In this document: positions 1-6,679 of the stretch, one piece after another
How positions within the stretch are numbered: position 1 is the stretch's first letter
How the letters are laid out: every line of letters begins with the position of its first letter
Translations under genes and position numbers: made by a program
Source of the DNA: an uncultured Candidatus Actinomarina sp.
GTDB taxonomy: Bacteria > Actinomycetota > Acidimicrobiia > Actinomarinales > Actinomarinaceae
Direction: 5' to 3'
DNA length: 49,930 bases
Assembly: GCA_902533795.1 (NCBI GenBank)
Contig: CACAND010000006.1
Span: 1 to 49,930 of the forward strand
Notes under the pieces: model-generated
The model's input: the letters and a program-made list of their open reading frames with translations, nothing else
What the model was told of the DNA's origin: nothing
The model's database searches: none

Positions 1-116
1 AGAGTATCGAGATCTACAGTGAGCTTATCAGCAAGGTCTTGTATATTCCAATTGTCCTGATCCTTGATTATATTGATCAAAAATGTAAAATCTTGAAGTT
101 TAAGTTTTTTATTCAT
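1..116 (-). CDS. WYL-family regulator, PafC-like (N-terminal fragment)
   Basis: The ATG at 116-114 opens a frame that runs off the window edge, giving 38 complete codons. It starts MNKKLKLQDFTFLINIIKD and continues with a segment typical of a helix-turn-helix (NIQDLADKLTVDLDTL). This is the start expected of a WYL-type DNA-binding regulator. It overlaps the 3' end of the preceding WYL gene by 8 bases, so translation is probably coupled. Two tandem WYL genes resemble actinobacterial pafB-pafC, whose products act together as a DNA-damage transcription activator. The family call rests mainly on this context because the WYL domain lies outside the window. Confidence 0.6.
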   Translation of the reverse strand, partial: MNKKLKLQDFTFLINIIKDQDNWNIQDLADKLTVDLDT

Positions 117-936
117 TAATTAATTCCAATAACTTATTTTTTTCAGTTTCTGACATCTGAATTATTTCACTTTCAGTCAAAAGTAAGAATTGTGTCAGTC
201 CTTGAAGATCGTATGTTTCTAACTCGATCTTTAATTTGTCTTCAAATATATTTTTATTTTTAACCTTATGGTTAAATTTATTTTTAAAGATGAAATAACT
301 GTCTTCTGACAATTCGATAATTAATAACATAGGAGTCATGCTTTCTTCCCATGAAAAATTAATCTTGACATTATCAATATTATGTAAATTAGGTAAGGAG
401 CCAATTTTTAAATCTTCTATATTGCTTAATTTAAATGTTTTAAATATAGATTGTTCATTTACTCCTACATACCACTGGCCATCATATTGTTTAAGACCAA
501 GCGGGTATACTTTTCTAACAGATCCTTTGTATTTATAAGATATACGTCTTTTTTCATTAATCGCTTGTACAATTTTTGATATGATTATGCTTTGCTCATC
601 GAATTGATAATTTAAATTTAAATATTTTTTTATTATTTGATAAATACTAATAAATCTATTTGTATCAATATTCTTAGATTTTTTAATTTCTTCGATAATT
701 CTTGTTCCTGATATTGAATAACCATCTGAAAGTTTCCATTTGTCATTTTCGAATTCAATTAAATATCCCATTTCTTTTAACAATGATTTGTCTCTTTCAA
801 AAGAACGTTTGAAAGCAGAATCTCTTAATTCACGATAATCTAATATATTATCTTTAATAAAATCAGTGGTTATATTTTCATTATTTGAAGAGAACAAAGT
901 TAATAAATTAAGTCCTCTTTTAAATACATTTTTCAT
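109..936 (-). CDS. WYL-domain transcriptional regulator, PafB-like
   Basis: The product is 275 aa. The N-terminal ~90 residues look like a winged-helix DNA-binding region. The middle (about residues 125-180) carries a WYL-like core (INEKRRISYKYKG, then YPLGLKQYDGQWYVGV), with W-Y-V at the signature position, and a WCX-like C-terminal region follows. WYL proteins sense ligands or single-stranded nucleic acid and control transcription. In Actinobacteria the paired PafB/PafC proteins drive the LexA-independent DNA damage response. The next gene overlaps by 8 bases and is a second WYL protein, supporting a pafBC-like pair. A TAAAAT box lies 9 nt before the ATG. No pafA or proteasome gene lies upstream: the ferredoxin diverges from it instead. 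PafB versus PafC assignment is inferred from order only. Confidence 0.7.
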   Translation of the reverse strand: MKNVFKRGLNLLTLFSSNNENITTDFIKDNILDYRELRDSAFKRSFERDKSLLKEMGYLIEFENDKWKLSDGYSISGTRIIEEIKKSKNIDTNRFISIYQIIKKYLNLNYQFDEQSIIISKIVQAINEKRRISYKYKGSVRKVYPLGLKQYDGQWYVGVNEQSIFKTFKLSNIEDLKIGSLPNLHNIDNVKINFSWEESMTPMLLIIELSEDSYFIFKNKFNHKVKNKNIFEDKLKIELETYDLQGLTQFLLLTESEIIQMSETEKNKLLELINE

Positions 937-945
937 TAATACCTA

Positions 946-951
946 ATTTTA
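946..951 (-). promoter_or_regulatory. Candidate -10 box for the WYL operon
   Basis: TAAAAT on the minus strand, followed by nine bases and the ATG at 936. Transcription would begin about 2-3 nt before the start codon, so the mRNA would be nearly leaderless. An AGG lies in that interval and could instead act as a weak ribosome binding site if the real start site is further upstream. Confidence 0.4.
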
Positions 952-1011
952 TTGTATTTAAATATAATAATTATTTTTTAACTGTTGTATTTGTATAAAG
1001 CAAAACTAATG

Positions 1012-1017
1012 TAATAT
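1012..1017 (+). promoter_or_regulatory. Candidate -10 box for the ferredoxin gene
   Basis: TAATAT ends seven bases before the ATG at 1025, placing the predicted start site at or next to the A of ATG. No Shine-Dalgarno sequence is present. The box sits inside an imperfectly palindromic stretch, CTAATGTAATATTAG (1006-1020), with 5-base arms CTAAT/ATTAG that could also be an operator. A possible -35 (TTGTAT, 991-996) is only 15 bases away, which is short. Confidence 0.4.
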
Positions 1018-1024
1018 TAGATAT

Positions 1025-1273
1025 ATGAAAGTCTGGATAGATCAAGATTTGTGCACAGGTGATGGCCTTTGCGAAGAAATTTGCCCTGATGTTTTTGTTG
1101 GCAAAGATGATGGACTCTTTTATGTAAAAGAAGGCGATAAAATATTTTCTGAAGAAGATGGAAATGTTGGCGGCGCACAAGGTCTAGCAGTAGTTCCGAA
1201 GGGTCAAGAAGAAGCAGTAATTGAATCAGCTGAGGAATGTCCAGGCGAGTGCATAATGATCGAACCTAGCTAA
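1025..1273 (+). CDS. CxxDxxC-type ferredoxin
   Basis: An 82-aa single-cluster ferredoxin. Cluster ligands visible are C10, D13, C16, C20 (followed by P) and C72 (followed by P). The second position of the usual CxxCxxC is aspartate, as in Pyrococcus furiosus ferredoxin, which allows a 3Fe-4S or an Asp-ligated 4Fe-4S cluster. The opening MKVWIDQDLCTGDGLC closely resembles the small ferredoxins found near trmI and the proteasome ATPase gene in Actinobacteria. It is divergent from the WYL regulator and converges on trmI, with an 8-base 3' overlap. A further cysteine at C76 is not an expected ligand. Partner enzymes are unknown. The family call is firm and the electron partner is not inferable here. 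Confidence 0.9.
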   Translation: MKVWIDQDLCTGDGLCEEICPDVFVGKDDGLFYVKEGDKIFSEEDGNVGGAQGLAVVPKGQEEAVIESAEECPGECIMIEPS

Positions 1274-2045
1274 ATAAAAATCTTCCGCTAACAACAAACC
1301 CTGTATGACCAACCATTTCATTTTTAGGCCTCACTATTCTATTATCAACTATCCATTCTCGATTTAATGTTTCGGTTACATTGATATTGATAAATTTATT
1401 ATTTGAAAGTTCTGTAACAATTTTTTGAACTTGTGTAATTGATGGTAAATAAGAAACCCATTGTAAATTTTGCTTCACTGAATTGTTATCAAAAAATTCC
1501 CAAGGCTCAGGAATATCAGTAATAACAGTATCTACTTTGTTACTCACATCATCAAATATAAAATCTGAAAGTTGTAAATTTAAATATTCTATTTCTGAAA
1601 TTTTGGTTCCAGCATGATTTGATGAAATATATCTTTCAATGGTTTTTTTAGCTCTTCTTTGGTTTTTATTACTTTCATCTAAAGTTATAAGATTACTATC
1701 TTTGTCTAAAATTAAGCTTAAATAAAGAGTTAAGGCTCCAGAACCAGTTCCAATTTCTAAAATATTTGAAAATTTACTAATATTTCCAGATATTATTATT
1801 GATCCAATATCTTTTGGATAAATTATTTGAGGACCTCTTTTCATTAATAAAATAAATTCATCAAATGAAGGAATATAAACTTCATATTCTTGGTCTTTGG
1901 AAGTTTTAACTTTAGTAGGTAATGTTTTTATATCATTATGTTTGATAGTTCCGTTTTGTGTAACAAAAGTTTGATCTTCTTGTATTACGGATAAGTGTTT
2001 TGTGTTGTTTGATTTAAAAACAACAACAGTATTGTCAAATTTCAC
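1266..2045 (-). CDS. trmI: tRNA (adenine-58-N1)-methyltransferase TrmI
   Basis: A 259-aa class I SAM-dependent methyltransferase that makes m1A58 in the T-loop of tRNAs. The SAM-binding motif LEIGTGSGALTLYLS lies near residue 95. It is preceded by the family hallmark MKRGPQIIYPKDIGSII near residues 67-83. An N-terminal beta-rich region precedes the Rossmann domain, as in Mycobacterium Rv2118c and Thermus TrmI. The length is slightly below the 270-280 aa usual for actinobacterial members. In Actinobacteria this gene sits beside the proteasome cluster. Here its 3' end overlaps the ferredoxin gene in convergent orientation. Confidence 0.9.
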   Translation of the reverse strand: MKFDNTVVVFKSNNTKHLSVIQEDQTFVTQNGTIKHNDIKTLPTKVKTSKDQEYEVYIPSFDEFILLMKRGPQIIYPKDIGSIIISGNISKFSNILEIGTGSGALTLYLSLILDKDSNLITLDESNKNQRRAKKTIERYISSNHAGTKISEIEYLNLQLSDFIFDDVSNKVDTVITDIPEPWEFFDNNSVKQNLQWVSYLPSITQVQKIVTELSNNKFININVTETLNREWIVDNRIVRPKNEMVGHTGFVVSGRFLFS

Positions 2046-2051
2046 TATTTC

Positions 2052-2141
2052 TTATAGTAACAATAAAAAATATGCAATTGTAGATAAAACTACACCCGCA
2101 GAAATAGCTACAGCAACAAACTTTTGTAATGATTTATTCAT
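2052..2141 (-). CDS. 29-aa single-span membrane microprotein
   Basis: The ATG at 2141 overlaps the stop of the 50-aa frame upstream by the sequence ATGA, indicating translational coupling. The product begins MNKSLQKFVAVAISAGVVLS and ends in a run of four leucines. It is a short basic N-terminus followed by one continuous hydrophobic helix. It closes a chain of coupled small membrane genes after the holin-X-like protein. I recognise no family. Evidence for expression is positional (coupling) and compositional only. Confidence 0.45.
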   Translation of the reverse strand: MNKSLQKFVAVAISAGVVLSTIAYFLLLL

Positions 2142-2290
2142 TTTTTTAAACGTATATTTTTTTTAAATTTTTTGATTTTTTCATAAAGTCTCCCAATGAA
2201 TATTCCATAGATCAAGAAACTTACAATTTTTGAATTTTCACTATTGATATTATTTTTTAAATTAGAAAAATTATCTTTAAATTCAGTCAC
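2138..2290 (-). CDS. 50-aa basic membrane-associated microprotein
   Basis: A GTG start at 2290 overlaps the TGA of the holin-X-like gene (GTGA), and the stop overlaps the next ATG (ATGA). The product has a polar N-terminus (MTEFKDNFSNLKNNINSENS), one short hydrophobic stretch (IVSFLIYGIFIG), and a strongly basic tail rich in lysine. Actinobacterial holin-X genes are often followed by small DUF3618-like proteins, and this could be a reduced version. I cannot confirm that from motifs. Coupling on both sides is the main support. Confidence 0.5.
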   Translation of the reverse strand: MTEFKDNFSNLKNNINSENSKIVSFLIYGIFIGRLYEKIKKFKKNIRLKK

Positions 2291-2580
2291 TTTAATAATC
2301 TCCATATAATCAAACTAAATGACAATATACAAATAAAAGACAACGAGAAGTAAACCATTGCTTGTATGAAAAAATTACCTGTAAACAATTGTGTTAGTAC
2401 ATTTGAAAGACCAAAAATAATGAAAAATGTTGCTATTGCAAAATAATTTCCAGCTTTAAAGTTTTTCTTTAGTGATTTAATTGAATCTTCAACTTCATCA
2501 TATGTTTCTTCCTTGGCATGTTGAAATAGAGAATCAGCTGTTTTTATTGCATTTGTTGATAAATTAATAAAATTATTCAT
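2287..2580 (-). CDS. Holin-X/phage-holin-3_6-like small membrane protein
   Basis: A 97-aa protein with a charged, probably helical N-terminal half (residues 1-45) and two hydrophobic segments (about 46-66 and 72-95) ending at a short basic tail. This layout matches the chromosomal Actinobacterial Holin-X family, which are not prophage lysis proteins and have unknown function. It overlaps the upstream permease gene by 8 bases and the downstream 50-aa frame by 4, making a four-gene coupled membrane operon. The family call is by layout and context, not by a diagnostic motif. Confidence 0.5.
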   Translation of the reverse strand: MNNFINLSTNAIKTADSLFQHAKEETYDEVEDSIKSLKKNFKAGNYFAIATFFIIFGLSNVLTQLFTGNFFIQAMVYFSLSFICILSFSLIIWRLLK

Positions 2581-3607
2581 TTTGTTTATTTTCTAAAATT
2601 ATCTCAATTATACCTTGAATGGTAGCTGCAATTGGTAATGCTAGAACAGCACCTATTACTCCAGCTGTATAAGCACCAAATAAAGTAGCAAACACGGCAA
2701 CAGCTGGATGAATGACCATAGTAACTCTTGTTACACGTGGGCTAATAAAGTAGTTTTCAAGGAATTGATAAGCTGTCAACACAACAAGAGTATATACAAT
2801 ATATGTTGGACCTAAAGATATAGAAGCTAAAACGGGAACTATGCCACCTAGAAATGTACCAACTGCCGGTACTAATTGAGATAATAATCCAGCTGAAATT
2901 CCTAGAGCGAATGGTGAAGGAAGACCTATTATAAGAAAAGCTATGGTAAAAACAATGCTAGCTAAAATACCAAGAATTACTCTTGCAGCAATCCAACCAC
3001 CAGCTTTTGAGACACCTATTGTCCATACTTGATCAATTGCATTTGATATATTATTGGGCAAAGCCTCCTTTAATTTAATTCTCCAGCCATCCCCTTCAGC
3101 TATTAAGTAAAAAGAAAAGAAAAATATAACAAAGAAATGAAAGAAAGCGTTTAAAATACTTCTTCCTGCAAACACAACTGTATTTCCAACAGCACTTCCG
3201 TACTCTCTAAATAAGTTATTGAACTCTTGTTCTAAATTTAAAGATTGACTCGATATGGCAAAGCCTTCACTATTAATATATTTGACAATATTGTCTAAAT
3301 ACTCTGGCATTTGTGATGATAACAAATATAATTCTTGGACCATTATTGGTATTATTGAAAATATTATTCCACCAATTATAAGAATAATTGCTCCAACTGT
3401 AATAATTGCGGAAAGCCTTCTGTTGAATCTTTTTGATAACCTATAAACAATTGGTTCAGCAAGAACAGATAGAACCACAGCAACAAATAAATCAAAAATT
3501 AAAGATCGAACCCTAAGCAAGATTACAGAAGAGATCCCTATTAATATAATATATAGAAAAGCCCGATTTAATAGTGCCTGACGAGTTTCACCGTTAAAAT
3601 TATTCAC
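2573..3607 (-). CDS. AI-2E/PerM-family permease (DUF20)
   Basis: A 344-aa polytopic membrane protein beginning at a GTG (3607). It has early paired membrane helices (residues ~16-45 and 64-90), a soluble loop at about 90-135, and later helices. The family-typical glycine/proline-rich segments are present (SAGLLSQLVPAVGTFLGGI near residue 240 and FGAYTAGVIGAVLALPIAA near 310). Members export small molecules such as AI-2, or ions in some species. The substrate cannot be read from sequence. It starts 5 bases after the acyltransferase-like gene and overlaps the holin-X-like gene, so these are likely cotranscribed. Confidence 0.8.
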   Translation of the reverse strand: MNNFNGETRQALLNRAFLYIILIGISSVILLRVRSLIFDLFVAVVLSVLAEPIVYRLSKRFNRRLSAIITVGAIILIIGGIIFSIIPIMVQELYLLSSQMPEYLDNIVKYINSEGFAISSQSLNLEQEFNNLFREYGSAVGNTVVFAGRSILNAFFHFFVIFFFSFYLIAEGDGWRIKLKEALPNNISNAIDQVWTIGVSKAGGWIAARVILGILASIVFTIAFLIIGLPSPFALGISAGLLSQLVPAVGTFLGGIVPVLASISLGPTYIVYTLVVLTAYQFLENYFISPRVTRVTMVIHPAVAVFATLFGAYTAGVIGAVLALPIAATIQGIIEIILENKQNE

Positions 3608-3612
3608 TATAT

Positions 3613-5172
3613 TTAGACCGAAGTTTTTGTTTTATAGTTACGATTTATGAAAGCAATATATAGAAAAAATATAATCAAACTAACTGAAAAATAAAGTTCG
3701 AATTGTGATATTTCGTTATACAAATTATTTCTAGAAATTAAAATAATAATTTGAAAACTAGCTGAAATAATTAGAAAAATATTTTTTAAATCCACTCTTC
3801 TAATTGTTAAATTTAATAACATCAAGCCAGTTCCGATTTTGACGAGTGCTTCAAATGTATTTCCTGAAAGAAAATATAAATTTCTTAGAGTAAAAAAACC
3901 TGATAGTCCTATTCCACCAAGGGTAACTTGAAAAATACCAATAAGAATTAAAATTGACGAAATCCATGCAAGAGAAAAATTACTATATGACAACTTTGCT
4001 TTCATAGGGCCTGGCCATGGTTGCAAAGGATTTACTCTTCTAATCAAGTTAGATGATAATTTAAAAACTGATCTTTCGTAATCACCAAAAATTAAAGCAA
4101 CAACTAAAATAATTAAAAAATAAAAAACATAATCAATTCCTAGAATGTAAATATAAAACAAAACAAACATGTGCCAGAGAAATAAAGTAAAAATATTTGC
4201 ATGAAAAAAGGAAAATAAAATCCATATAAAATTATTTTCTAGTAGTTTTTCTATAGGTTTTCTAACAAGCAAAAATAAAGATATTAAACCTACTGAAGCA
4301 ATTAAATAATAAATAGTCGGTGGATCTTCATTTGAGGTTTCAATTAACCTGTAGCTTGAAAGTGACATAAAATCAGTTGATGAATTAAATTTATAAAATA
4401 AATATCCGTAAGTAATAACTGATAAGCTCGAAAAAAATGATAATTTATATGAAAATATTTTTCCATCAGCAAAAAAATAGCCAAGCTGATGAATTCCAAG
4501 CCAAAATATTAGGTAATTTATTAGTTTCAAATATGAGAAAGCTATTGAAAAATCAAATGCATCAATAGCTACAGTTGAAAGGACAAACATTGCCAAAGTT
4601 AAATATGGATTTGTCTTATGTAAAAATAGAGTTAATGGTGAAAAAATAACAACTACAAGATATATTGATACAAGCCATAAAGGCCACATTATAAATTCTG
4701 TTAAAGGTACTACCCCGTCATCTTGACTGGTAAAAAAAAGAGGGAGGCTATATTCTCTTGAGTAAACATTAAGGATTATTGCTACAACTGAAATCCATAC
4801 AATTACAGGACCCAACAATGCATTAACTCTATCTGTTAAAAATTTCCATTGACTTCCATCTCTACCAACGTTTGCATACCAAGCTATTTTATTTGTAAAT
4901 CCTACAGAAAAGAAAAATAAGGTCATTCCAGCCGTAAACCATGTATAGGTTGTTGTAAGTGAATCTTCAAAGGATAAATTATATATAAGATATTCTCCGT
5001 AAGAGTCGGTAAATCTAATTAGGTAGAATGTATTAAAAATTATCATAATTAATCCAATTACCTTGAGAAAGTCAATAAATCTTTCTCTAGATACTGAAGT
5101 ATTTTCAATTTCTGTCCATACAACCCTAAAGCTTGCAAAGCTTGGTAAAAATAATTTAATAATTTTTATCAC
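3613..5172 (-). CDS. Acyltransferase-3-like integral membrane protein
   Basis: A 519-aa protein with roughly a dozen hydrophobic segments. After a ~28-residue cytoplasmic start comes RERFIDFLKVIGLIMIIFNT, which matches the first helix of acyltransferase-3 proteins that O-acylate glycans or lipids. The R/K-x10-H catalytic histidine of that family appears replaced: K37 is followed by N47 and T48, with no histidine. Later segments (WPLWLVSIYLVVV) fit the family. It starts at GTG, with TAAAAT six bases upstream. It may be an inactive or divergent acyltransferase, or a membrane protein sharing the fold. The C-terminal ~130 residues contain four more helices beyond the usual ten-helix domain. Confidence 0.6.
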   Translation of the reverse strand: MIKIIKLFLPSFASFRVVWTEIENTSVSRERFIDFLKVIGLIMIIFNTFYLIRFTDSYGEYLIYNLSFEDSLTTTYTWFTAGMTLFFFSVGFTNKIAWYANVGRDGSQWKFLTDRVNALLGPVIVWISVVAIILNVYSREYSLPLFFTSQDDGVVPLTEFIMWPLWLVSIYLVVVIFSPLTLFLHKTNPYLTLAMFVLSTVAIDAFDFSIAFSYLKLINYLIFWLGIHQLGYFFADGKIFSYKLSFFSSLSVITYGYLFYKFNSSTDFMSLSSYRLIETSNEDPPTIYYLIASVGLISLFLLVRKPIEKLLENNFIWILFSFFHANIFTLFLWHMFVLFYIYILGIDYVFYFLIILVVALIFGDYERSVFKLSSNLIRRVNPLQPWPGPMKAKLSYSNFSLAWISSILILIGIFQVTLGGIGLSGFFTLRNLYFLSGNTFEALVKIGTGLMLLNLTIRRVDLKNIFLIISASFQIIILISRNNLYNEISQFELYFSVSLIIFFLYIAFINRNYKTKTSV

Positions 5173-5178
5173 AATAAT

Positions 5179-5184
5179 ATTTTA
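5179..5184 (-). promoter_or_regulatory. -10 box for the acyltransferase-like gene (leaderless)
   Basis: TAAAAT on the minus strand is followed by exactly six bases and then the GTG start at 5172. The predicted +1 is therefore at or one base before the start codon, leaving no room for a ribosome binding site. It is the mirror of the trmL promoter in the same 50-bp divergent spacer. Confidence 0.5.
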
Positions 5185-5210
5185 CTGCTCTAATGGCTGT
5201 TGAATAGGAA

Positions 5211-5216
5211 TATAAT
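5211..5216 (+). promoter_or_regulatory. -10 box for trmL (leaderless)
   Basis: A perfect TATAAT followed by exactly six bases and the GTG start at 5223. Transcription should begin at or just before the GTG. No convincing -35 is seen 16-18 bases upstream. Confidence 0.55.
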
Positions 5217-5222
5217 ATTTAT

Positions 5223-5669
5223 GTGGAAATTGTTTTATATAAACCTGAAATTGCTGGAAATGTTGGATCATGTATAAGGTTGTCAGCAAATACGGGATTG
5301 CCATTAAATCTAATAAAACCTTTCGGATTCAATTTCCAAGAAAATAAAATTAGACGAGCGGGTTTAGATTATCATGATTTAGCCTCTGTAAGTATTTTTG
5401 AAAATTGGAATGTTTTCTACGTGAAAAATAAAAATAATAATATAGCAATGCTATCAACAAAAGGGTCAAAAAATATTTGGGACACGGACTTAAGAAATTA
5501 TGATTATTTTATTTTTGGGCCGGAATCATTAGGCCTGCCTGAAGAAGTACTAAATCTAAATCATGATATGTTAACAATCCCAATGAATGATAATTCAAGA
5601 AGTATAAATTTAGCAAATTCTGTATCAATTGTTAGTTTTGAATTTCTACGACAAAATTATAAGAAGTAA
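5223..5669 (+). CDS. trmL: tRNA (cytidine/uridine-34-2'-O)-methyltransferase TrmL
   Basis: A 148-aa SPOUT methyltransferase that 2'-O-methylates the wobble base of tRNA-Leu isoacceptors in the known enzymes. The start EIVLYKPEIAGNVGSCIRL carries the N-terminal family motif with the conserved N and R. The SAM-binding knot appears as FGPESLGLPEEVL near residue 100 and IPMNDNSRSINLANSVSIV near residues 119-137. The length is normal (E. coli TrmL is 157 aa). GTG is the only sensible in-frame start: an ATG two bases earlier is out of frame. yajQ follows after 14 bases and is probably cotranscribed. Two tRNA-Leu genes lie elsewhere in the window. Confidence 0.9.
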   Translation: MEIVLYKPEIAGNVGSCIRLSANTGLPLNLIKPFGFNFQENKIRRAGLDYHDLASVSIFENWNVFYVKNKNNNIAMLSTKGSKNIWDTDLRNYDYFIFGPESLGLPEEVLNLNHDMLTIPMNDNSRSINLANSVSIVSFEFLRQNYKK

Positions 5670-5683
5670 TTTAAAATTAAATC

Positions 5684-6166
5684 ATGCCAACCTTTGATAT
5701 TACATCAACATTTGATAAGCAAGAGGTAACAAATGCTGTAGATCAAATGAATAGAGAACTTGTGAACAGATATGATTTCAGAGGAACAAATACAACTGCA
5801 TTATTAAGTGAAAATAATATAACTATAAAAAGCAGTACTGAGGAAAGAATGAATGCTGCAGATCAAGTCCTTAAAGAAAAATTTGCAAAAAGGAATGTAT
5901 CAATTAAATTTTTATCAAATTTCGAAGACGAAAAAACACCATCTGAATCAAAAAGAAGCTACTTTTTAGAATCAGGAATTAATAAGGAGATAGCTAAAGA
6001 AATCGTTAAGGAATTAAAAAATAATTTCAAAAAAGTTCAAAGTAGTATTCAAGATGGGTCTGTTAGGGTTTCAGGGAAAAAAAGAGATGAGTTGCAAGAA
6101 GTTATTGCTCACTTGAAATCAAAAGATTTTAATATTCATTTGAACTATGGAAATTTTAGGGACTGA
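5684..6166 (+). CDS. yajQ: YajQ-family nucleotide-binding protein
   Basis: A 160-aa protein starting MPTFDITSTFDKQEVTNAVD, the hallmark YajQ/DUF520 N-terminus, followed by YDFRGTNTT near residue 31. Family members bind nucleotides, tRNA or c-di-GMP, and some act with transcription factors. The cellular role varies, so I only assign the family. The length matches the usual ~163 aa. It is the second gene of a small plus-strand unit with trmL. Its last 11 bases overlap the 3' end of the opposing small membrane gene. Confidence 0.93.
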   Translation: MPTFDITSTFDKQEVTNAVDQMNRELVNRYDFRGTNTTALLSENNITIKSSTEERMNAADQVLKEKFAKRNVSIKFLSNFEDEKTPSESKRSYFLESGINKEIAKEIVKELKNNFKKVQSSIQDGSVRVSGKKRDELQEVIAHLKSKDFNIHLNYGNFRD

Positions 6167-6371
6167 ATTTAGTTTTAAAATATTTGAATCCGATTCTTGA
6201 AATAAAAACAGAAAAGACAAAAATTAAACCTGTTTGAAAATAATTTAAATCGTATTCTTTTGAAAAATAATAAGCAAAAATAACAATAAACAATCCATAG
6301 ATTGCCCTAAATATAGAAAAAAATATAAAACTTCGAAATAAATTATTATCTAAAAATTTTGGTAAGTTCAA
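6156..6371 (-). CDS. 71-aa two-helix membrane protein
   Basis: Two hydrophobic helices (about residues 13-33 and 41-60) separated by a short charged loop (FSKEYDLN), with a basic C-terminus (FKYFKTKFSP). I do not recognise a family. It begins by overlapping the end of the DCC-family gene by 4 bases, so it is translated from the same mRNA as the thiol-redox genes upstream. It could be a partner of the DCC protein, many of which work with membrane proteins. That link is inference from coupling. Confidence 0.6.
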   Translation of the reverse strand: MNLPKFLDNNLFRSFIFFSIFRAIYGLFIVIFAYYFSKEYDLNYFQTGLIFVFSVFISRIGFKYFKTKFSP

Positions 6372-6679
6372 TTTTTTTTAAATATTTTATGCCTATTTGC
6401 AGCTACAAATTTATAAGCAAAATCTCTGAAATATTTTGGAAAAACTTTAAACAAAATTACAGATTTATATATTCCCCCTAAATCACTTGTCGATTGGATA
6501 AATGCTTCTGCTCCGTAAAATTTTTTATTGTTTCTAAAATAAACTATTTCATCTCTTTTTATATCTTCAATACTTAATTCAGATTGATTCATTATTAATA
6601 CATCAGATGATCGATTAGAAAGAAATTTTCCATAATTTGAACACATTATGCATTCTTCATCAATATATGCTTTATTCAT
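6368..6679 (-). CDS. DCC-family thiol-disulfide oxidoreductase (DUF393)
   Basis: A 103-aa protein counted from the ATG at 6679; a GTG six bases earlier is the alternative. It begins with D7-E-E-C10-I-M-C13, the DxxCxxC signature that names the DCC family. The [20 protein letters not shown] region and a basic tail are also typical. These are small thioredoxin-fold-like proteins of uncertain function. It overlaps the end of msrB by 8 bases and is coupled to the 71-aa membrane protein. The neighbourhood (MsrB, glutaredoxin) supports a thiol-redox role. Confidence 0.8.
   Translation of the reverse strand: MNKAYIDEECIMCSNYGKFLSNRSSDVLIMNQSELSIEDIKRDEIVYFRNNKKFYGAEAFIQSTSDLGGIYKSVILFKVFPKYFRDFAYKFVAANRHKIFKKN

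Noticed and set aside
1-936. WYL proteins as part of a CRISPR or phage defence system
   Set aside because: No repeats, cas genes or defence effectors are present. The tandem pair beside trmI and ferredoxin fits PafB/PafC.
971-1180. 69-aa minus-strand frame antisense to the ferredoxin
   Set aside because: The ferredoxin has all cluster ligands in the other frame. This frame has no recognisable feature.
2287-2580. Prophage lysis gene (holin)
   Set aside because: No other phage genes are nearby, and the holin-X type is a common chromosomal actinobacterial protein coupled here to a permease gene.
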